DNA of 64,000 nt from Dipteris shenzhenensis (lineage: Eukaryota > Polypodiophyta > Polypodiopsida > Gleicheniales): the NCBI GenBank assembly GCA_047967505.1, contig CM106538.1. The stretch is one strand, 5' to 3'. Positions 30,655 to 43,399 of the stretch are shown here, one piece after another. Under the pieces are notes generated by a model. That model was given only the letters and a program-made list of their open reading frames with translations, was not told the DNA's origin and made no database searches. A program made the position numbers and the translations under genes. Position 1 is the stretch's first letter. Every line of letters starts with the position of its first letter.

Positions 30655-31440
30655 TCATCCTTCCTTCATATCTCTTCCTTCCTTATTACTTTCTCCTTCA
30701 CATCTCTACCCCACATGTATGAAACAATCAGCAGCAATTTGTACGCTTGTATAGTGCACTCTTCATGACCAGTCATCAACACCCTCTCGGGCCCCTTATT
30801 CTTAACTCCCACATGTTGATACTTCAACTCTATTTCATCACCTACTTTCCTTACTATTTGGTGTTCTTTTCCAAGGCTCATGGCATTACCTACCATTCAA
30901 CTCTGCCATTGTTTAAAAAATTTGTAAATTTCTAATGTATTTCCATCCTCAAGCATGAAACATCCTTGACTATGCCTTTATTTACCATACAATAAGTGCA
31001 ATACAATTTGTACATATGATTATATCATAGCCTTTATAAGTAAAACATTAATAATCCTTGACTATGCCTTTATTTACCATACAATAAGTGCAACATAATG
31101 TGTACATATGATTATATCATAGCCTTTATAGGTAAAAGATTAATAGGGCCATAGTATGTAATATGTGGCACAGATCTTTCTAATAAGACCTTGCCAATAT
31201 GCTTGCTCCTATTCACAATTAATGAATTAGCTGCCGCCCTTGTTTTTGTTGCTTCTATTCATGCATTAACCTAAGCTAGTAGTTTGTTGCTTCTAATTTA
31301 ATCACTCAATCTATCCTTGCTCCTCTCTAGCCTTTCCCTCTCTACTCCCTGCTCCCTCTCCTCTCCCCTCTCCCTCACCTTCCTCCCTCTTGTCCCCTAC
31401 TCCCTCTTCACCTTTCTCTCTTCAGGAAGTAGCGCTCGCT
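30655..31440. other. 3' flank of the coiled-coil gene, with a 92-bp tandem duplication
   Basis: It is AT-rich and non-coding. A unit of 92 bp starting near 30962 (CATCCTTGACTATGCC) is repeated from near 31054. A pyrimidine-rich run (CTCCCTCTCC-type) fills about 31320-31430. Confidence 0.6.
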
Positions 31441-33440
31441 TCTAGACTCTTTTGCCTCGAGAGCTCGAGGGGTGCACCACTAAAAAATCCTAGGTATCAC
31501 GTGCGTTCAAGGGGTATTAAAAAAACCCCTCAACTAAATTTTTTCCCCTAATAAAACAACCCCTCTTTACTTATGAACTAACATATTTTTTTCTATAGTT
31601 GAATTAAAAACCCCCTCTTGTTATTGTAAACTTGTTAAATTTTTTTCGAAAGTGGAATTAAAGTACCCCTCCTTTTGAATGCATGTGGTACACTAAAATT
31701 TTGGGATGTGAACCCCCGTGCTCGAGAGACTTCTATAGGCTTCTCTCTCCCTTAAGTTTTCCTTCAGCTGCACCACCAGGACTTATGTTAATTTGTACTC
31801 CCTCTCCTGTCATGACATGAGCTAATTAATTAATAGCTACATTCTATCAATGGGGGGCCCTATTAGTGATCCTAGTTACCCCTGATCTTACCCCTGATCT
31901 TTTATTGAAACATAAACATAATGAGAGACATACATAAACATGGCACAATGTGTATTTCTAAGAAAGGAAAGTACTTACATGTGATATTAATCAAATATGA
32001 TCAAAGTATATGATTAAAACTCAAGTCAAAAGGGGCACTCTTTAATAGGCTTACTTAAGCCAACTCTCATTAAATTTTCTTGTTAAACTCCAAATTTTTC
32101 TTCACCTCCATACAAGTTTTTTTTAAAGTTTTAATTCTTGAGGTAGCATAATGCAAGTTTGACTGCCAAAAGCAACCAAATGGATGGCTTCCTTTGAGGG
32201 AATGCACCATTTTATTTAGCATCCAAGTTTTAGTAAATGATAGAGGCTTTTACATAGGAAACACATTATTAGGTTTATTTTAAATGTTTCTCTTTAAATT
32301 TTAGAATAGTCTCATATTTCCAATAGTCCAGCCAGAGAAGAGAACAAGAGAGCAATGTGGCAAGTTCTTTTCATCTGACCTAACCTTGCTAGGATAGGGA
32401 ATGTTCATTGCAAGCTGAGGTGGCTTAGTTATACTTGAGATAGTTTGAGTAATTCCAATAAGGTTGATATTTTTTACTAATATACTCGACTTTGTTAGTG
32501 CAATGCACTTGGTATTCTTTTAAGTATTCTTAAGTGTGTGTAAGACTCTGTATTCTCCCATCACATGGTTCTCATGCGATAGGTAACCCTGACCCACAAA
32601 TGTGAATGTTGTCATCTACTCTGTACCCGAGTGCACCTTCCTTAGTACAGCAAGGGACAGCATCCTCACTGAGCATAGCAATGGGTTGGGTTAAAGCCAA
32701 GTACCTTTTTTAGTTTGCCTTGGGCGGGGGAACCATAGCATCAACATTTTAGCGATGTTATTGGGAAAGGGTCAATTATATTGTGAGTTGACAAGCTATT
32801 AGGTTAGGAGATTTAGAGAATTGAGTTAGTAAGCTCAGTGTTAAGGTCAATAAGATTCATGTTAACCAGCAATGAAGTAAAACACTTATTGGAAATCATG
32901 GGCTAGTATAGGAAATTCCTCCATGTGAGTCCAGATGAGTGGCATCCTCTGGTGGTGTGTTTGAAGACTGACGTGTGGGATACATAGAGTACTCAGAGGA
33001 TGTTTTTTGTACTGGACAGCTCCAACTACTACACCCCACTTCTCGTAACTTGTTCCCCAATGATCCTTAAATGCTTCCTCAACCTTGTGCTTGGGATTGG
33101 TACATAACAACACAAAGTATGGGTCATCTTTCTCATTCTCCATAGAGTTAGGGACAACTGCAAAGTTATCCCCCTCTTTTAGATGCTACTCGAATACTTG
33201 CTGCCTTAATTGATGGGTGACACACACTCGAGAAGATGAAGAAGATACACAGCCAGATGTGAAGAGTTCCTAAGCCAAGCAATTGGCTACATCTGACCAG
33301 CTACATCTGACCATGATAACTAGAGTGGTCTCAAGACCAAAGTTCAACATTTGAAAGAGGTTGGAAAAGTAAGAACTATCCAACAAGAGTGACAAGCACA
33401 AGGAGAGAGACTAGACTACACTACTTGAGGGGTGGAAGTG
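31441..33440. other. AT-rich stretch; possible small foldback element; no gene recognised
   Basis: At 31450-31735 CTCGAG-containing ends (CTCGAGGGGTGCACCACTAAAA and, inverted, CTCGAGCACGGGGGTTCACATC) enclose repeated ACCCCTC words, suggestive of a small non-autonomous element. A minus-strand open stretch at 32886-33143 (starts MENEKDDPYFVLLC) looks protein-like but I do not know the family. Confidence 0.3.
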
Positions 33441-34039
33441 ATTACTATGTAGAGACAAAAGGATAAAGCGATGGTGTTAGGCTGAGGCGACCTAGAAGAG
33501 ATGCAGATGAACGTGTCCATCCTGACAAGTGGAGTTTGAGCATTCGTCGTCTATGGAGAGCTTGTATTTCGAGTGGATGGCCATTTCCTCGGTGGAACAA
33601 TATGAATGCGAAGACCAGCTCAGAGAACAAAGAGAATGTCTTCAATAGTTTCGCATATCATTCCAGAGGAATTACTTCGAGAAAGGTATGAAGGTAGAAG
33701 ACCAACTACGGTTGATGGTGGTCAAAGAAACAACCGAAGGGAAGGGTGCCGTTCTTTAGATGGAGAGAGACACCATCAAAGACCCAAGGTGAATGTGGAG
33801 CAACTAAGGCAATTTGCCTGAGTTCCTGTCACAGCAGAGAGAAATTCTACTTGGCCAACATGTGTACATCAAACTGTATCTATAAGGCATGAAGGCAGCA
33901 CCAACTAAGTGAGAGACAATCTATGATGACATCACACACATGAAAGTAGTTATGATAGATGGAAGGCTAGTGACTTAGTTCTTCTAAGTGGAATAGCCGC
34001 TTACTCAGGTTATGGAGTAGAGAATTCTAATTCCAGCTC

Positions 34040-35025
34040 CAATATTAAAGTATAATTTTAAAATTTCAAAGGCACAGATGATGAAGGACCTTACAGTCAC
34101 TTGCAGAGCTTCGTGTGTGTCTGTCACATCAATGGTGCAACATTAGATGAGGAGTACATGGATTATGAGTGGATTATTTTCCATGCACCTAATAAAAAAT
34201 TCTCACGTGGTTGAATCAGTTCCCAATTGGATATTTCCCCAATTGGTATGCAACGTCTGAAGCATTTTGGCACAGGTATAGGTAAGAAATCAACAAAGAA
34301 GATGTCCAAATGATACTAAGTGAGTTGAAGCAAAACAAGGGAGAGTCCATCCAAGACTTCATGATTATAATGCGAGCTCTCATCAATAAATTGAGCAAGA
34401 TTCTAGATGACAAGTCTATGTGAACCTGGTTGCACCCAGATGCACTTGCACAAACTAGAGATAGTCACTCCGACTAAAAAGTATGAAGAATTGTTGGATT
34501 GAGCTATTGCTTTGGAAAGAGTGAAGGCTCAATGAAAAAAGCAAAGAGGAAAGATGCTAATAGTGATACCGATGAGATGCCAACAAAGAAACACAAAATC
34601 AAATCCGATTTGAAGAAGGCCTTAAAAGAATTAGGCATTCAAGGTAAGCCAGATAGCAATGAGAAATGGTGCAACAATTGTTCCAGAGGGGGACACGTGG
34701 AAGAGGAATTCAAGACTAAGTATTGCAACAATTGTACCAGAGGGGATACGTGGAAGAGAAATGCAAGACTAATTATTGCAAAACATGCACCAAGTTCAAG
34801 CATGATAAATCATAATGTTGGTTCAATGGTAAAAATCATCAAGTGTGAGCAAATCAAGTGGTGACTAATGCTGAATCATCAAGCGGTAAGCCACCACAAC
34901 CTGAGCACAAGGTTAAGGGTAAGAATGGTAAGAATAAAACTGACCCATCTATGATCAAGTGCTTCTATTGTGGAGAGAATCATTTATGTTCAGATTGTCC
35001 AATATGGGTTGAAGGTTGAACATTT
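34040..35025 (+). pseudogene. gag: Gypsy gag remnant with knuckles
   Basis: Frames on the plus strand read QFPIGYFPNWYATSEAFWHR, DVQMILSELKQNKGESIQ and DFMIIMRALINKLSK, a retrotransposon gag core with its W and F landmarks. A lysine-rich linker follows. Two degenerate knuckles (WCNNCSRGGHVEEE; YCNNCTRGDTWKRN) look like an internal duplication. A later CFYCGENHLCSDC stretch lies near 34965-35000. It has many stops. Confidence 0.65.
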
Positions 35026-35544
35026 GTAGTTTCTTAAGACTAACATGGAAAGAAAGGAATTAGATCCAGAATGCCGAGCAATTGTAGCCGAGCTACTAGA
35101 TGCAGTTGAGCTCAGGTCACTTGATCAAAAGGATCATAGCAACTACTAAAGACATGGAAGCTTAAGTACAGACATGAATTGGAAGGCTCAAAAGGACTTG
35201 GTAGCCAAGATTGCAAGGGAGCTGAAAGAAAAAGCTCTAGCAGTGGTGGAGATGCCCGAGCAGACTCACTAGTCTATTATCGAGTAAGGGGAATCCTCAC
35301 AATCTAAGGCAAATGCAACTGAACCTAGTTCTACACAAAAATATAGCATAGAGCTATCTCAAGCATGGAGATATTCAAGAACATGCAAGTCAGTTTGACA
35401 TTTGCCAAGTTAATGAGAATAGCTCTATACTGTCAAGATTTATTTACTCAGCACTGAGAAGATCAAGGAATAAACCGAGCAACCAAAAGTACATTCCTTA
35501 GCCACTATACCTATGATTGATACTCTGGTAGTTGATGAGGAAGT

Positions 35545-35875
35545 CCAAGTGATCACCATCAAGGTTAAGAAACAAACCATACTCGGAGTAATAGTGACAG
35601 TGGTTCAGGAGTGAATATCATTTTTAAAGAGATTTCTCAGAGATTAAAGTTTAAGTCATACAAGCCATCACTTTTCTGAGTACGTGGTAGATCAACTAGT
35701 TAACCAAAAGGTATGAACTTGCAAGATGTGGTCATTTCAATAGGCGGTATCTATTATACATTTAGCTTCATTGCGATTCCCATAGAAAAACATGCCTGTC
35801 CAATACTATTGGGATGATATTGGATGAAAAGTCAAAAGTACTCCATGATTTGGGTAAAAATAGATGATTATCAAG
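35545..35875 (+). pseudogene. pro: Gypsy protease remnant
   Basis: The plus strand reads VKKQTILGV, then after a frame change DSGSGVNIIFKEISQRLKFK. Further on come LQDVVISIGGIYYTFSFIAI and ACPILLG. The DSG active site and the ILLG flap-end motif are typical of gypsy proteases. Stops and a frameshift are present. Confidence 0.65.
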
Positions 35876-36059
35876 ACCGATAGTCAAGATCTGTGTTACC
35901 AACAAATTCTTGGAAGGTTTCAAGTAGTTATCTCAATCGAAGAATTCAAAGGTCACAGATCCATTTCCTCCAGGATGTTGAGTCATGATTGATGGAGTTA
36001 CAAATCCCACCTATGAATGAGTTTGATATTCTCCAAGTGGTTGCAGGCATCAAACAATG

Positions 36060-36435
36060 CCAATAGAACACCTACCGAGTACAATTATAGTACTATTGAG
36101 TGAAAAGCTTTGGGAATGCTGTTTAGTGTGCAGAAAGTAAGGCATTATCTACTTGGTAATCCTTTAAAGTTCTATGTCTATCATCAAGCCTTGCTTTATC
36201 TTATCAACAAGACTGTTATTCAAGGATGTCTTGCCTGTTGGATGCTTGTGCTTCAAGAGTTCAACTTAAAATCATTCACAAACTTGGCAAGGGCTGACTG
36301 TTTGTCTAGGCTACCTACACCTAACGATACACAAGGAGTTGCTACTGAATTTCCGGATACTAAACTATTTGTAGTGGACTATTATGAGCATGAGTATACC
36401 AAGTTCTTCGGGCGAGGGGGGGTGCACTTATAAAT
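36060..36435 (+). pseudogene. rnh: Gypsy RNase H remnant
   Basis: The plus strand gives YNYSTIE, stop, KALGMLFSVQKVRHYLLGN, then LKFYVYHQALLYLINK and LQEFNLKSF, and ADCLSRLP. This is the plant gypsy RNase H order (YS..E.E.L..V...+..R.YLLG..F....DH.AL.YL). The catalytic Asp of the DH pair is Tyr here (YVYHQAL). Confidence 0.75.
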
Positions 36436-36729
36436 ATGTAAGCATAGCACATAGGCTCAACAAAAGGTACTTTTTAAATCCCCTTTTGACATATTTTCCA
36501 CATACAAAAGGGTATCATATAAAGGGGGTATTCATAGATTGAATAGAAAAAGTGTGTGCTATATTCATGATAAATGTACAAGTAAGGGGTTTTACAACTA
36601 GTCCTTGAATGCAGGTGATATAAAGGGTCTATATATAGTGACCCCCCCTGAGACTAAGTTGATATTTGTCTAAGAGCATGCTTTCTCATACAATGCCTCG
36701 AGATAAGAGTAGAAAACTGGCCTTGAAGG

Positions 36730-36960
36730 CTTAGAAATATGCCTTGATAAGTGAATGATCAATGGACAACTGTATCAACAATGTGTAGATGGAATTCTTT
36801 GCAGATGGGTTTTACCATATGAGCCTGCTATGTTGTGTTGTAGGAAGCTCACTTGGTTCCATTAGGTGGACACTTTTAGGGGGAGTTAACCATCACTAGG
36901 AAAGCCTTGCAACAAGCAAGTTTGTGGTAGGAAACCTTGTTCAAATTATGAAGAGAGTAG
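36730..36960 (+). pseudogene. int: Gypsy integrase H2C2 finger remnant
   Basis: On the plus strand INGQLYQQCVDGILCRWVLP is followed by a degraded HxxxxxGGHF region, then TITRKALQQASLW and ETLFKL. These match in order the zinc finger at the start of gypsy integrase. The frame runs up to the copia LTR at 36949. Confidence 0.6.
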
Positions 36961-37299
36961 GAGAGAAGGAAGGAGTCTCACTTGCAGCTTTCTCACATAC
37001 ACAATGGGGGAATATAAACAAAGGTGGAGGCTGCAAACAGTTTTCCTCTTCTTAGCCGTGAAAGCCAAAAGAACTCTAAGTACAAAAGAATAGGTAAACC
37101 CTATATGTGGGTCTCAAACCAAACTCAGCTAACTAAGGTGGCATACTAACTGAGCCACTAACTAGAGTACATAAAGATAGCTGTCATCTAGCTATTATTC
37201 ATGGGCAGTGTACGAACCGCATCTGCAGCTAACAAGTCGGTGATATAAATGTACAACGGTCACCCCGGCATATCATGAGTGGAGCTTGATATCTCAACA
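36949..37299 (-). repeat. 3' LTR of copia-2 (351 bp)
   Basis: The right edge is fixed by the polypurine tract. The left edge is placed at TGAAGAGAGTAG (minus CTCTCTTCA) because gypsy coding sequence runs up to it. A 5' LTR to compare is not present. Confidence 0.7.
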
Positions 37300-37312
37300 C
37301 TCCCCCTCGAGC

Positions 37313-37720
37313 TCAATCCCAATTCCTGCACACCAAGTAGGTCTCTGAATTGTGCAGCTTCTCTGCACCCAATGACTTCATGAATATATCAGCTACCTGA
37401 TCCTCTGTGCTGACATAAACTAGATCAATAAAACCTACTAGAACCTTCTCTTGCACATAGTGATAATGCACCTCAATGTGCTTAATTCTAGCATGATGGA
37501 CTGGGTTATTTGCCAAGTGTATACTACTCACGTTGTGACAATAAATGACAACTGGCCCATCTATAGACTGATGCATATCATAAAGTAGCTTATGCAACCA
37601 AGCTACCTCACATGCAGCCATTGTTGCACCCCTGTACTCAGCCTTTGTGCTCGACAAGGCAATTGTAGGCTGTTTCTTGCTGCTCCAAGTGACTGGAGCA
37701 CTCCCAAAAGAGAACATATA
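37313..37720 (-). pseudogene. rnh: copia-2 RNase H C-terminal part
   Basis: A minus-strand frame of 134 codons reads APVTWSSKKQPTIALSSTKA, EYRGATMAACEVAWLHKLL, SSIHLANNPVHHARIKHIE, VHYHYVQEKVL and VADIFMKSL, all diagnostic for copia RNase H. Its N-terminal half continues, broken, to about 38150. Confidence 0.85.
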
Positions 37721-38175
37721 TCTACTTGTAGATTATCTGTTAGAAATACTACCAGCCTAATTAGCATCAGTATATTCATGCAACTGTATCTGAACCCAAG
37801 TCTCATAAAATAGTCCATACTGCAATGTGGACTTCACATACCTCAGTATGCATCTAGCTGCATCCAAATGCAGTTTCCTTGGAGCCTGCATAAACTGACT
37901 TATCAACCCAATAGCATAGCTCAAATTCGGCTTGGTAATAGTCATATAAATCAAACTTCATACTATGCATCTGTACATAGTAGGATCTTCCAGAAGCTCA
38001 CTTGCATCTGCGCTCAACTTCATATTGTGCTCCAAAGGAATTGAAATAGGCTTACAGCCTGTCATCCCATATTTGGACAGCATGTCCAATCCATACTGCC
38101 TCTACAAGAGCCATCTCCCACTTGTGGATCCAATCACCTCAAGGCCCAAGAAGTAACGTAGCTCTCCCAAATCCT

Positions 38176-39021
38176 TCATCTCAAACTTTGCTTCAATAGC
38201 ATTTTCACATGAAGGATATCTTCATCACTATCACCTGTGATGATCAAATCATCAACATAAATGACAAGCATAATAATGCCTTTCTCTGTTTTTCTCACAT
38301 AAAGTGAGAAACCTACCTTGGAAATTTGAAAGCCAATAGTGACAAGATACTGTCCTATCTTGTCAGACCATGCTATGGGTGCTTGCTTCAAGCCATACAA
38401 GGCTTTCTTCAACCTGTAAACAAACTCATGATGAACAGCATGAACATAACCTAGTGGCTACTCCATATAGACCACTTGTTGCAAATCACCATGTAAGAAG
38501 GCATTCTTTACATCCATCTGATGTAAAGACCATCCCTTTGATGTAGCCATAGCAATGACTACTCTTACGGTTGCCATCCTTGCAACCGGACTGAATGTTT
38601 CTTCATAATCAATGCCATATGTCTGTGCATACCCCTTGACAACTAGTCTTGCCTTGTATCTATTGATAAAACCATCTGCATTATGCTTCACCTTATAAAC
38701 CCACTTGTAGCCAATTGCATTCTTGTCTTTAGGTAAGGGCACCAATTCCCATGTAGCATTTTCTTCCAAGGCATCCATTTCTTCATCCATGGCTTTCTCC
38801 CATTTTTCTTTTCCCATGGTTTGCTCAAAAGAAGTGGGTTCTGGTTCATGTATCACTTTGACCAGATAGGCATAGTGAATGGCTATAAATCCATCATATT
38901 TCAGCTTATCCATAGGATACCTAGCTTTGGTAGACCTACGCAAAATGGGCTCACTATGAGGTGCTCTCAAAACATCCCTTGACTTCCTTACTCCAGGTGT
39001 AACAACAAAAGAAATACCCAA
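38176..39021 (-). pseudogene. rt: copia-2 reverse transcriptase
   Basis: The minus-strand frames include [88 protein letters not shown] and MLVIYVDDLIITG. The YVDD catalytic motif is kept. A TAG near 38457 and further stops split the frame, so it cannot be expressed intact. Confidence 0.88.
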
Positions 39022-39441
39022 CTCATCATCAAGGCTCTGTTATGAGCCACTGGTCCTGGACTGACCATCCACATAAGAGTGACCTGCATTCACATCAACC
39101 ATGGGATGATCTACTTTCTCTCTTCTTTTTGTGATACTTGCATACCACTATCTGCATTGCTTTGAGGAGATCCTCGTGATCTCAATCTGCCTCTCCATGG
39201 TGAAGTATGTGAACCACTGCTAGAGGACACTACATGCCCACTAATATTTTGTGATTACTACTGTGAATTCTGTGTAGCATTACCATTTTGTGAATCTACA
39301 TCATCAATCACATTTACTGGTTTATACCAGCTTCTCATCTCATCAAAAACAACATCTATACTCACTGTAAACTTACAAGTAGAAGGGTTATAGCATCTAT
39401 ACCCTTTCTGATGTAGAGAATAACTAATAAAGATGCACTTC

Positions 39442-40180
39442 TCAGCTATTAGATCTCAACTCATCTGGCACATAAACATAGGCAATGCAACCAAAATCTT
39501 TCAAATGAGAAATATCTAGTTTCCTACCAGTATAGCTCTCCTCTAGCATCATGCCATGTATTGTTGCAGTGGGAGTCCTATTCATTATGTAGACTACTGT
39601 AGCAACTACTTCAGCCCAATAATAATCTGGCAGGTCTTTTTCGTTGAGCATGGCATGAGATACCTCTCCAATATGCGTGCTTTTCCTTTCATTAAGTCCA
39701 TTTTGTTGTGGGGTATGACTGCATGAATATTGCTGCTTTATGCCATGCTCCTGCAGGAAATTTGCAAACTCATTTGAGAGGTACTCTCCCCCTCCATGTG
39801 ACCTTAGGCATTTTATTTGCAGGCCTGTTTCTTTTTCAACCATAGCTTTAAAAGCTTTGAAATGCCCAAACACTTCACTTTTCTTTTTCATAAAATACAC
39901 CCAAACTTTTCTACTGTAGTCATCAATAAAAGTGATAAAATAATGATAGCCTCCAATAGATGCAACTTTAGTAGTCCACACATCAGAGTGGATTAATTCC
40001 AATGGCCTTTTACTCTCTCGAACATGTCTAGGAAATGGTTTCCTTGCCCGTTTTCCCAATTGACAAGCTTCACATACCTTATGCATTTTTGCAACCTTGA
40101 ACTTAGGCAATCCTACAACAATATTTTGGGCTTGCATTAATTGAAGTCGTTGTACATTAACATCACCAATGCGTTTATGC
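39442..40180 (-). pseudogene. int: copia-2 integrase
   Basis: On the minus strand come CEACQLGKRARKPFP (the CC part of the HHCC finger), HSDVWTTKVASIGGYHYFI, FIDDYSRKVWVYFMKKKSE, then LRSHGGGEYLSNEFANFLQE, HTPQQNGLNERKSTHIGE and ISHLKDFGCIAYVYVPDE. The first D and the E are present. The second catalytic Asp, normally in RSDGGGEY, is His, so the enzyme would be dead even without the stops. Confidence 0.87.
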
Positions 40181-41270
40181 TAGATATCAATATCTGCAAA
40201 TACATTGGTCCCATGTGCAAACATTGTTGCACTCAATTCAAGCATGTTTGCATCCAATGTAAACATCCTACCCTTCTGCTTCCCTTTCGCTATCAAGCGA
40301 CATTTATTTTTCATATCCTCAACAAAGCATCCATGAGGATTAAATCTGACCTGCAAGCCCTGCTCAACCATTTGACCAACAGAAACTAGGTTCTTGGTGA
40401 TATTCAGGACATGAAATACATCAGACATGTATTTCTTTTTTCCATCCTGCATAGACAAATGAATTTTACCAATCTGCACAATAGGATGTGTAGTATCATC
40501 ACCAGTCTCCACAAATCATGGTCTTTCCATTTTCCTTGCATCCTGCATCCATTCTGCATGACCTGTCATGTGCTTTGACACACTTGAGACAACATACCAC
40601 ACATAATTACTTTCTTCTACACTTGTCACAGAATTGCTCATGTGTTGCACCATAAACAGATGCTCATTTCTGTCATCACCCTGTCTACTAGAGGATGCAT
40701 AATTGCCTTGCTATAATTTTTTAGTCATGATGTCATTCTACTTTTTATAGCAGTCTTTAACCATATGAACCATTTTACCACAGTAGTAGCATTCAAAGTT
40801 ATTGTTTGCATTTTGGCCTCTCTACCATCCACCATGACCTTTTTGCCTCCCCCTGCCTCTAAAGTTACCATGTCCTCCTCCATAGGATTGGTTTTATTGA
40901 ATTTGCTGCATATTCTGATTTCTTCCACGGCCTCCAAATTGGCCTGCTCTACCTCTTCTAGCATTTGAGTAGAGGATAGATTCTTTTGAAGTTCCTCCTA
41001 AAGAAGATGCACCACCATTTCTCTGCTCTTCAGAAATTAGAAGAGCAATCAACTCCTCAAAATCAGGAAAATTCTCACGGATGACAATGTATGTCCAAAA
41101 TTGTACATAATCCTTTCCTAGACCATTTGAGGTCATAGAAACTAAATCATCATCTTCCACTGGTGGCCCAATAGAAGCAAGTGCATCTGCAATCTTCTTC
41201 ACCTTCATGTGGTAGTCATTGATGCTCATATTTTCTCTCTGCACATTATGCAACTCCTGCTTGCGAAGTA
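40180..41270 (-). pseudogene. gag-pro: copia-2 gag tail and protease
   Basis: The minus strand begins inside gag (ELHNVQRENMSINDYHMKVK, DALASIGPPVEDDDLV). A glycine/arginine-rich linker (RGRAGQFGGRGRNQN) and a zinc knuckle CYYCGKMVHMVKDC follow. A protease region comes next in which the DSGAS active site is replaced (WYVVSSVSKHMTGH). The 110-codon frame at 40512-40180 (DVFHVLNITKNLVSVGQMVE) is the normal spacer before integrase. The gag N-terminus is lost. Confidence 0.8.
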
Positions 41271-41304
41271 CTCATCAACACATTTTCATCACACTCACAG
41301 ATGC

Positions 41305-41562
41305 TGTTTTTATTGATGAGGGTGTCTTGAAAGCTTGGCTTGATAATTGTATGCTCATTCAATCTGTACATTCCCTAATGCACTAGCATGCCACACCATA
41401 CAAACTTTATGTTTCCAAATACCGAATACATATTGTTTTTATTGATGAGGGTGTCTTGAAAGCTTGGCTTGATAATTGTATGCTCATTCAATCTGTACAT
41501 TCCCTAATGCACTAGCATGCCACACCATACAAACTTTATGTTTCCAAATACCGAATACATAT
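41305..41562 (+). repeat. 129-bp perfect-looking tandem duplication
   Basis: The block starting TGTTTTTATTGATGAGGGTG near 41305 is repeated from near 41434 with no differences that I can see. The period is a multiple of three, so open frames pass through both copies. It lies just beyond the broken 5' end of copia-2. Confidence 0.85.
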
Positions 41563-43125
41563 CTACCTCACAATAAACAAAATGACTTACAAGTTCATTC
41601 TCTACAAGCCTGCTAGCAATGCAATTTTAGAGGTGCACTATGGGTCTATCACTGTGCACTGATAACTTTTATGTGCCTTGACTATGTCTCCATGTATGCT
41701 TAAGAAATCAGCTGCATCCAAGTACTGGTATGGTGGTTGCCGTCCCAATCATAAAAAATTATCCTAAACATAAAATTGCACTCTTTTCTAGTTGCCACCT
41801 CCTTTTCAAATTTAGTTTCCACCTCTCTCCATAGAGCACTCCAGGAATATCTTATCTCATTAGAGACCAATGTCTACTCTCCATTGGATTTGCACAGAGA
41901 GACAATAAAAAACCTTTATCAAACATATATTCTTTATATTGAAAAGGGTCTAAAGGCTAGCGACATGCATCCTAAGACCTCTCACACAAGCGTATGGAAT
42001 TAATGGCACAATTAAATCCATGGACATTCATCTAAACTAAGCAACTTGGTCCTCATATGAGCTAGGTGGGATCCAAGTGTGAGATTCGAAAGGGATGAAA
42101 TGACCCCCAACTAGGTAGTGTGGTCATCCAAAGAGGATTGAACCAAATTCATTAATTATCTAACCCACGTATGATGCCTAAATATCTTACTTCATACCAT
42201 TTCCATTTAAGATATATTGATAACAAAGTACCAAATTACAAATTTAAGTATTTCAAGAACAAACTAGTTTGGTTGTGAGAACTCATAGCACTTTGTGAGC
42301 ACTAACTTTTTAGGCTACTAGAGTAGTTTAGCTTATAGTAATGAGCTCATCTTGCAGGCATACAAATATGTGCAATAGTTTAAACTTCTACTTACATTGC
42401 TAGAACAAGGGTGGTGAAGACAAGAGTGGAGATGGAGGATGAGAGTAAAGATGGAGGTGGAGACAATGGGGGGATGGATGGTGAAGATGAGAGTGGAGAC
42501 AGAGGATAAGGGTTGGTGAACTATGTATTTATCTGCATGCATAGTCCTTGTTAAGCAAAAATAAACACTAGTTGAAGAGAGATAATGAGGGGGAGATATA
42601 GGTTGGGCCCTAGGGACAAAGCATGAGGATGAATGAACTCTATTTTCGATAGCATGCAGAGTCCCATTAAGTATAAGTATCCACTAGGTTTGTACTATTC
42701 TATCTACAAATAATAGGTTGCATTAGTCCTCTTTTAGCCATGTGGCCTTAGTTAGGCACCACAATGTAGTGATTAGATTGAGGAAAACACTACAATGGAC
42801 CCTAATGGACCCAAGATTCAGCCCTTCATGAATGATATCCACGTGGAACCCTTGTGGCTTATGCTCATGCATGCACTTCATGCAAACTCCTTCTAGACCA
42901 CTGTGCTTGTCGTTGTCATGCATGCACTCCATGTGAAATCCTTCTCTCTCTCTCTCTCTCTCTCTCCCTCCATCCCTCCCTCCCTCCCTCCCCAAGTACC
43001 ATTACATCCCCCCCCTCCATAGCCACAACCATACCATCCTCTAAATCCGTCACAACCATGGCATCCTCTACATCCATTGCATCCCCTACATCCATGACAT
43101 CAACAATTACATCCACAGCCACAAC
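41563..43125. other. Stretch without recognised gene; (TC)n microsatellite
   Basis: It is mostly AT-rich and non-coding. A (TC)n run followed by CCCT repeats spans about 42940-42995. Short repeated words with CCTCTACATCCAT lie at 43020-43125, next to the copia-3 target site. Open frames here are low-complexity. Confidence 0.4.
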
Positions 43126-43296
43126 TGAGAGTGCTCTCAATAGAAGCAGATTGGAAGAGGGAGAGAGAGAAATAGAGAGCCACACAAGTTTTTGGTGGGT
43201 GTAGAACACCCTAATCTTCTTTTTTCATTCATTTATATATGTGTTTGAGTATTGTACATAACTAGGGTAAAGGCACAGTGACCTTTAGCCCCCACA
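43126..43296 (-). repeat. 3' LTR of copia-3 (171 bp)
   Basis: It is matched by 48524-48694 along its full length, with some substitutions. It is adjacent to the polypurine tract. Confidence 0.92.
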
Positions 43297-43399
43297 ACCT
43301 CCCACTTAAAGGACAATGTGCCTTTAAGGGAGAAAAACCAATGAGCATACTATCTAATGCCCATCAATACATGACAATACTTAAACCACTGACTAGGTA

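Larger units (their letters stand above)
33600..36960 (+). mobile_element. Degraded Ty3/gypsy element on the plus strand, RT missing
   Basis: In order on the plus strand I find a gag core, tandem CCHC-like knuckles, a protease, an RNase H and an integrase H2C2 finger, all broken by stops and frameshifts. RT motifs are absent between the protease (ends about 35870) and RNase H (starts about 36060), a gap of under 200 bp. So RT was deleted. No LTRs were identified. The right part is interrupted by a minus-strand copia LTR at 36949. Confidence 0.75.
36949..41270 (-). mobile_element. Ty1/copia element on the minus strand, 5' end lost (copia-2)
   Basis: The 3' LTR is at 36949-37299 (minus strand TGTTGAGATATC...CTCTCTTCA), preceded on the minus strand by the tract CGAGGGGGAG. 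RNase H, RT, integrase, protease and a partial gag follow upstream in the correct copia order to about 41270. The 5' LTR, PBS and gag N-terminus are missing. It sits in the plus-strand gypsy element. Coding capacity is destroyed, and some catalytic residues are changed. Confidence 0.85.

Noticed and set aside
32886-33143. 85-codon minus-strand frame that looks protein-like
   Set aside because: I could not link it to any family or to splice sites; kept only as a note in the surrounding stretch.
36901-36930. Left end of the copia-2 LTR at TGTGGTAGG
   Set aside because: Gypsy integrase finger sequence continues past it to about 36948, so the LTR end was moved to 36949.
42854-43209. Frames of 97-116 codons on both strands
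   Set aside because: They come from the (TC)n run and Ser/Thr-rich repeats and partly from the copia-3 LTR.
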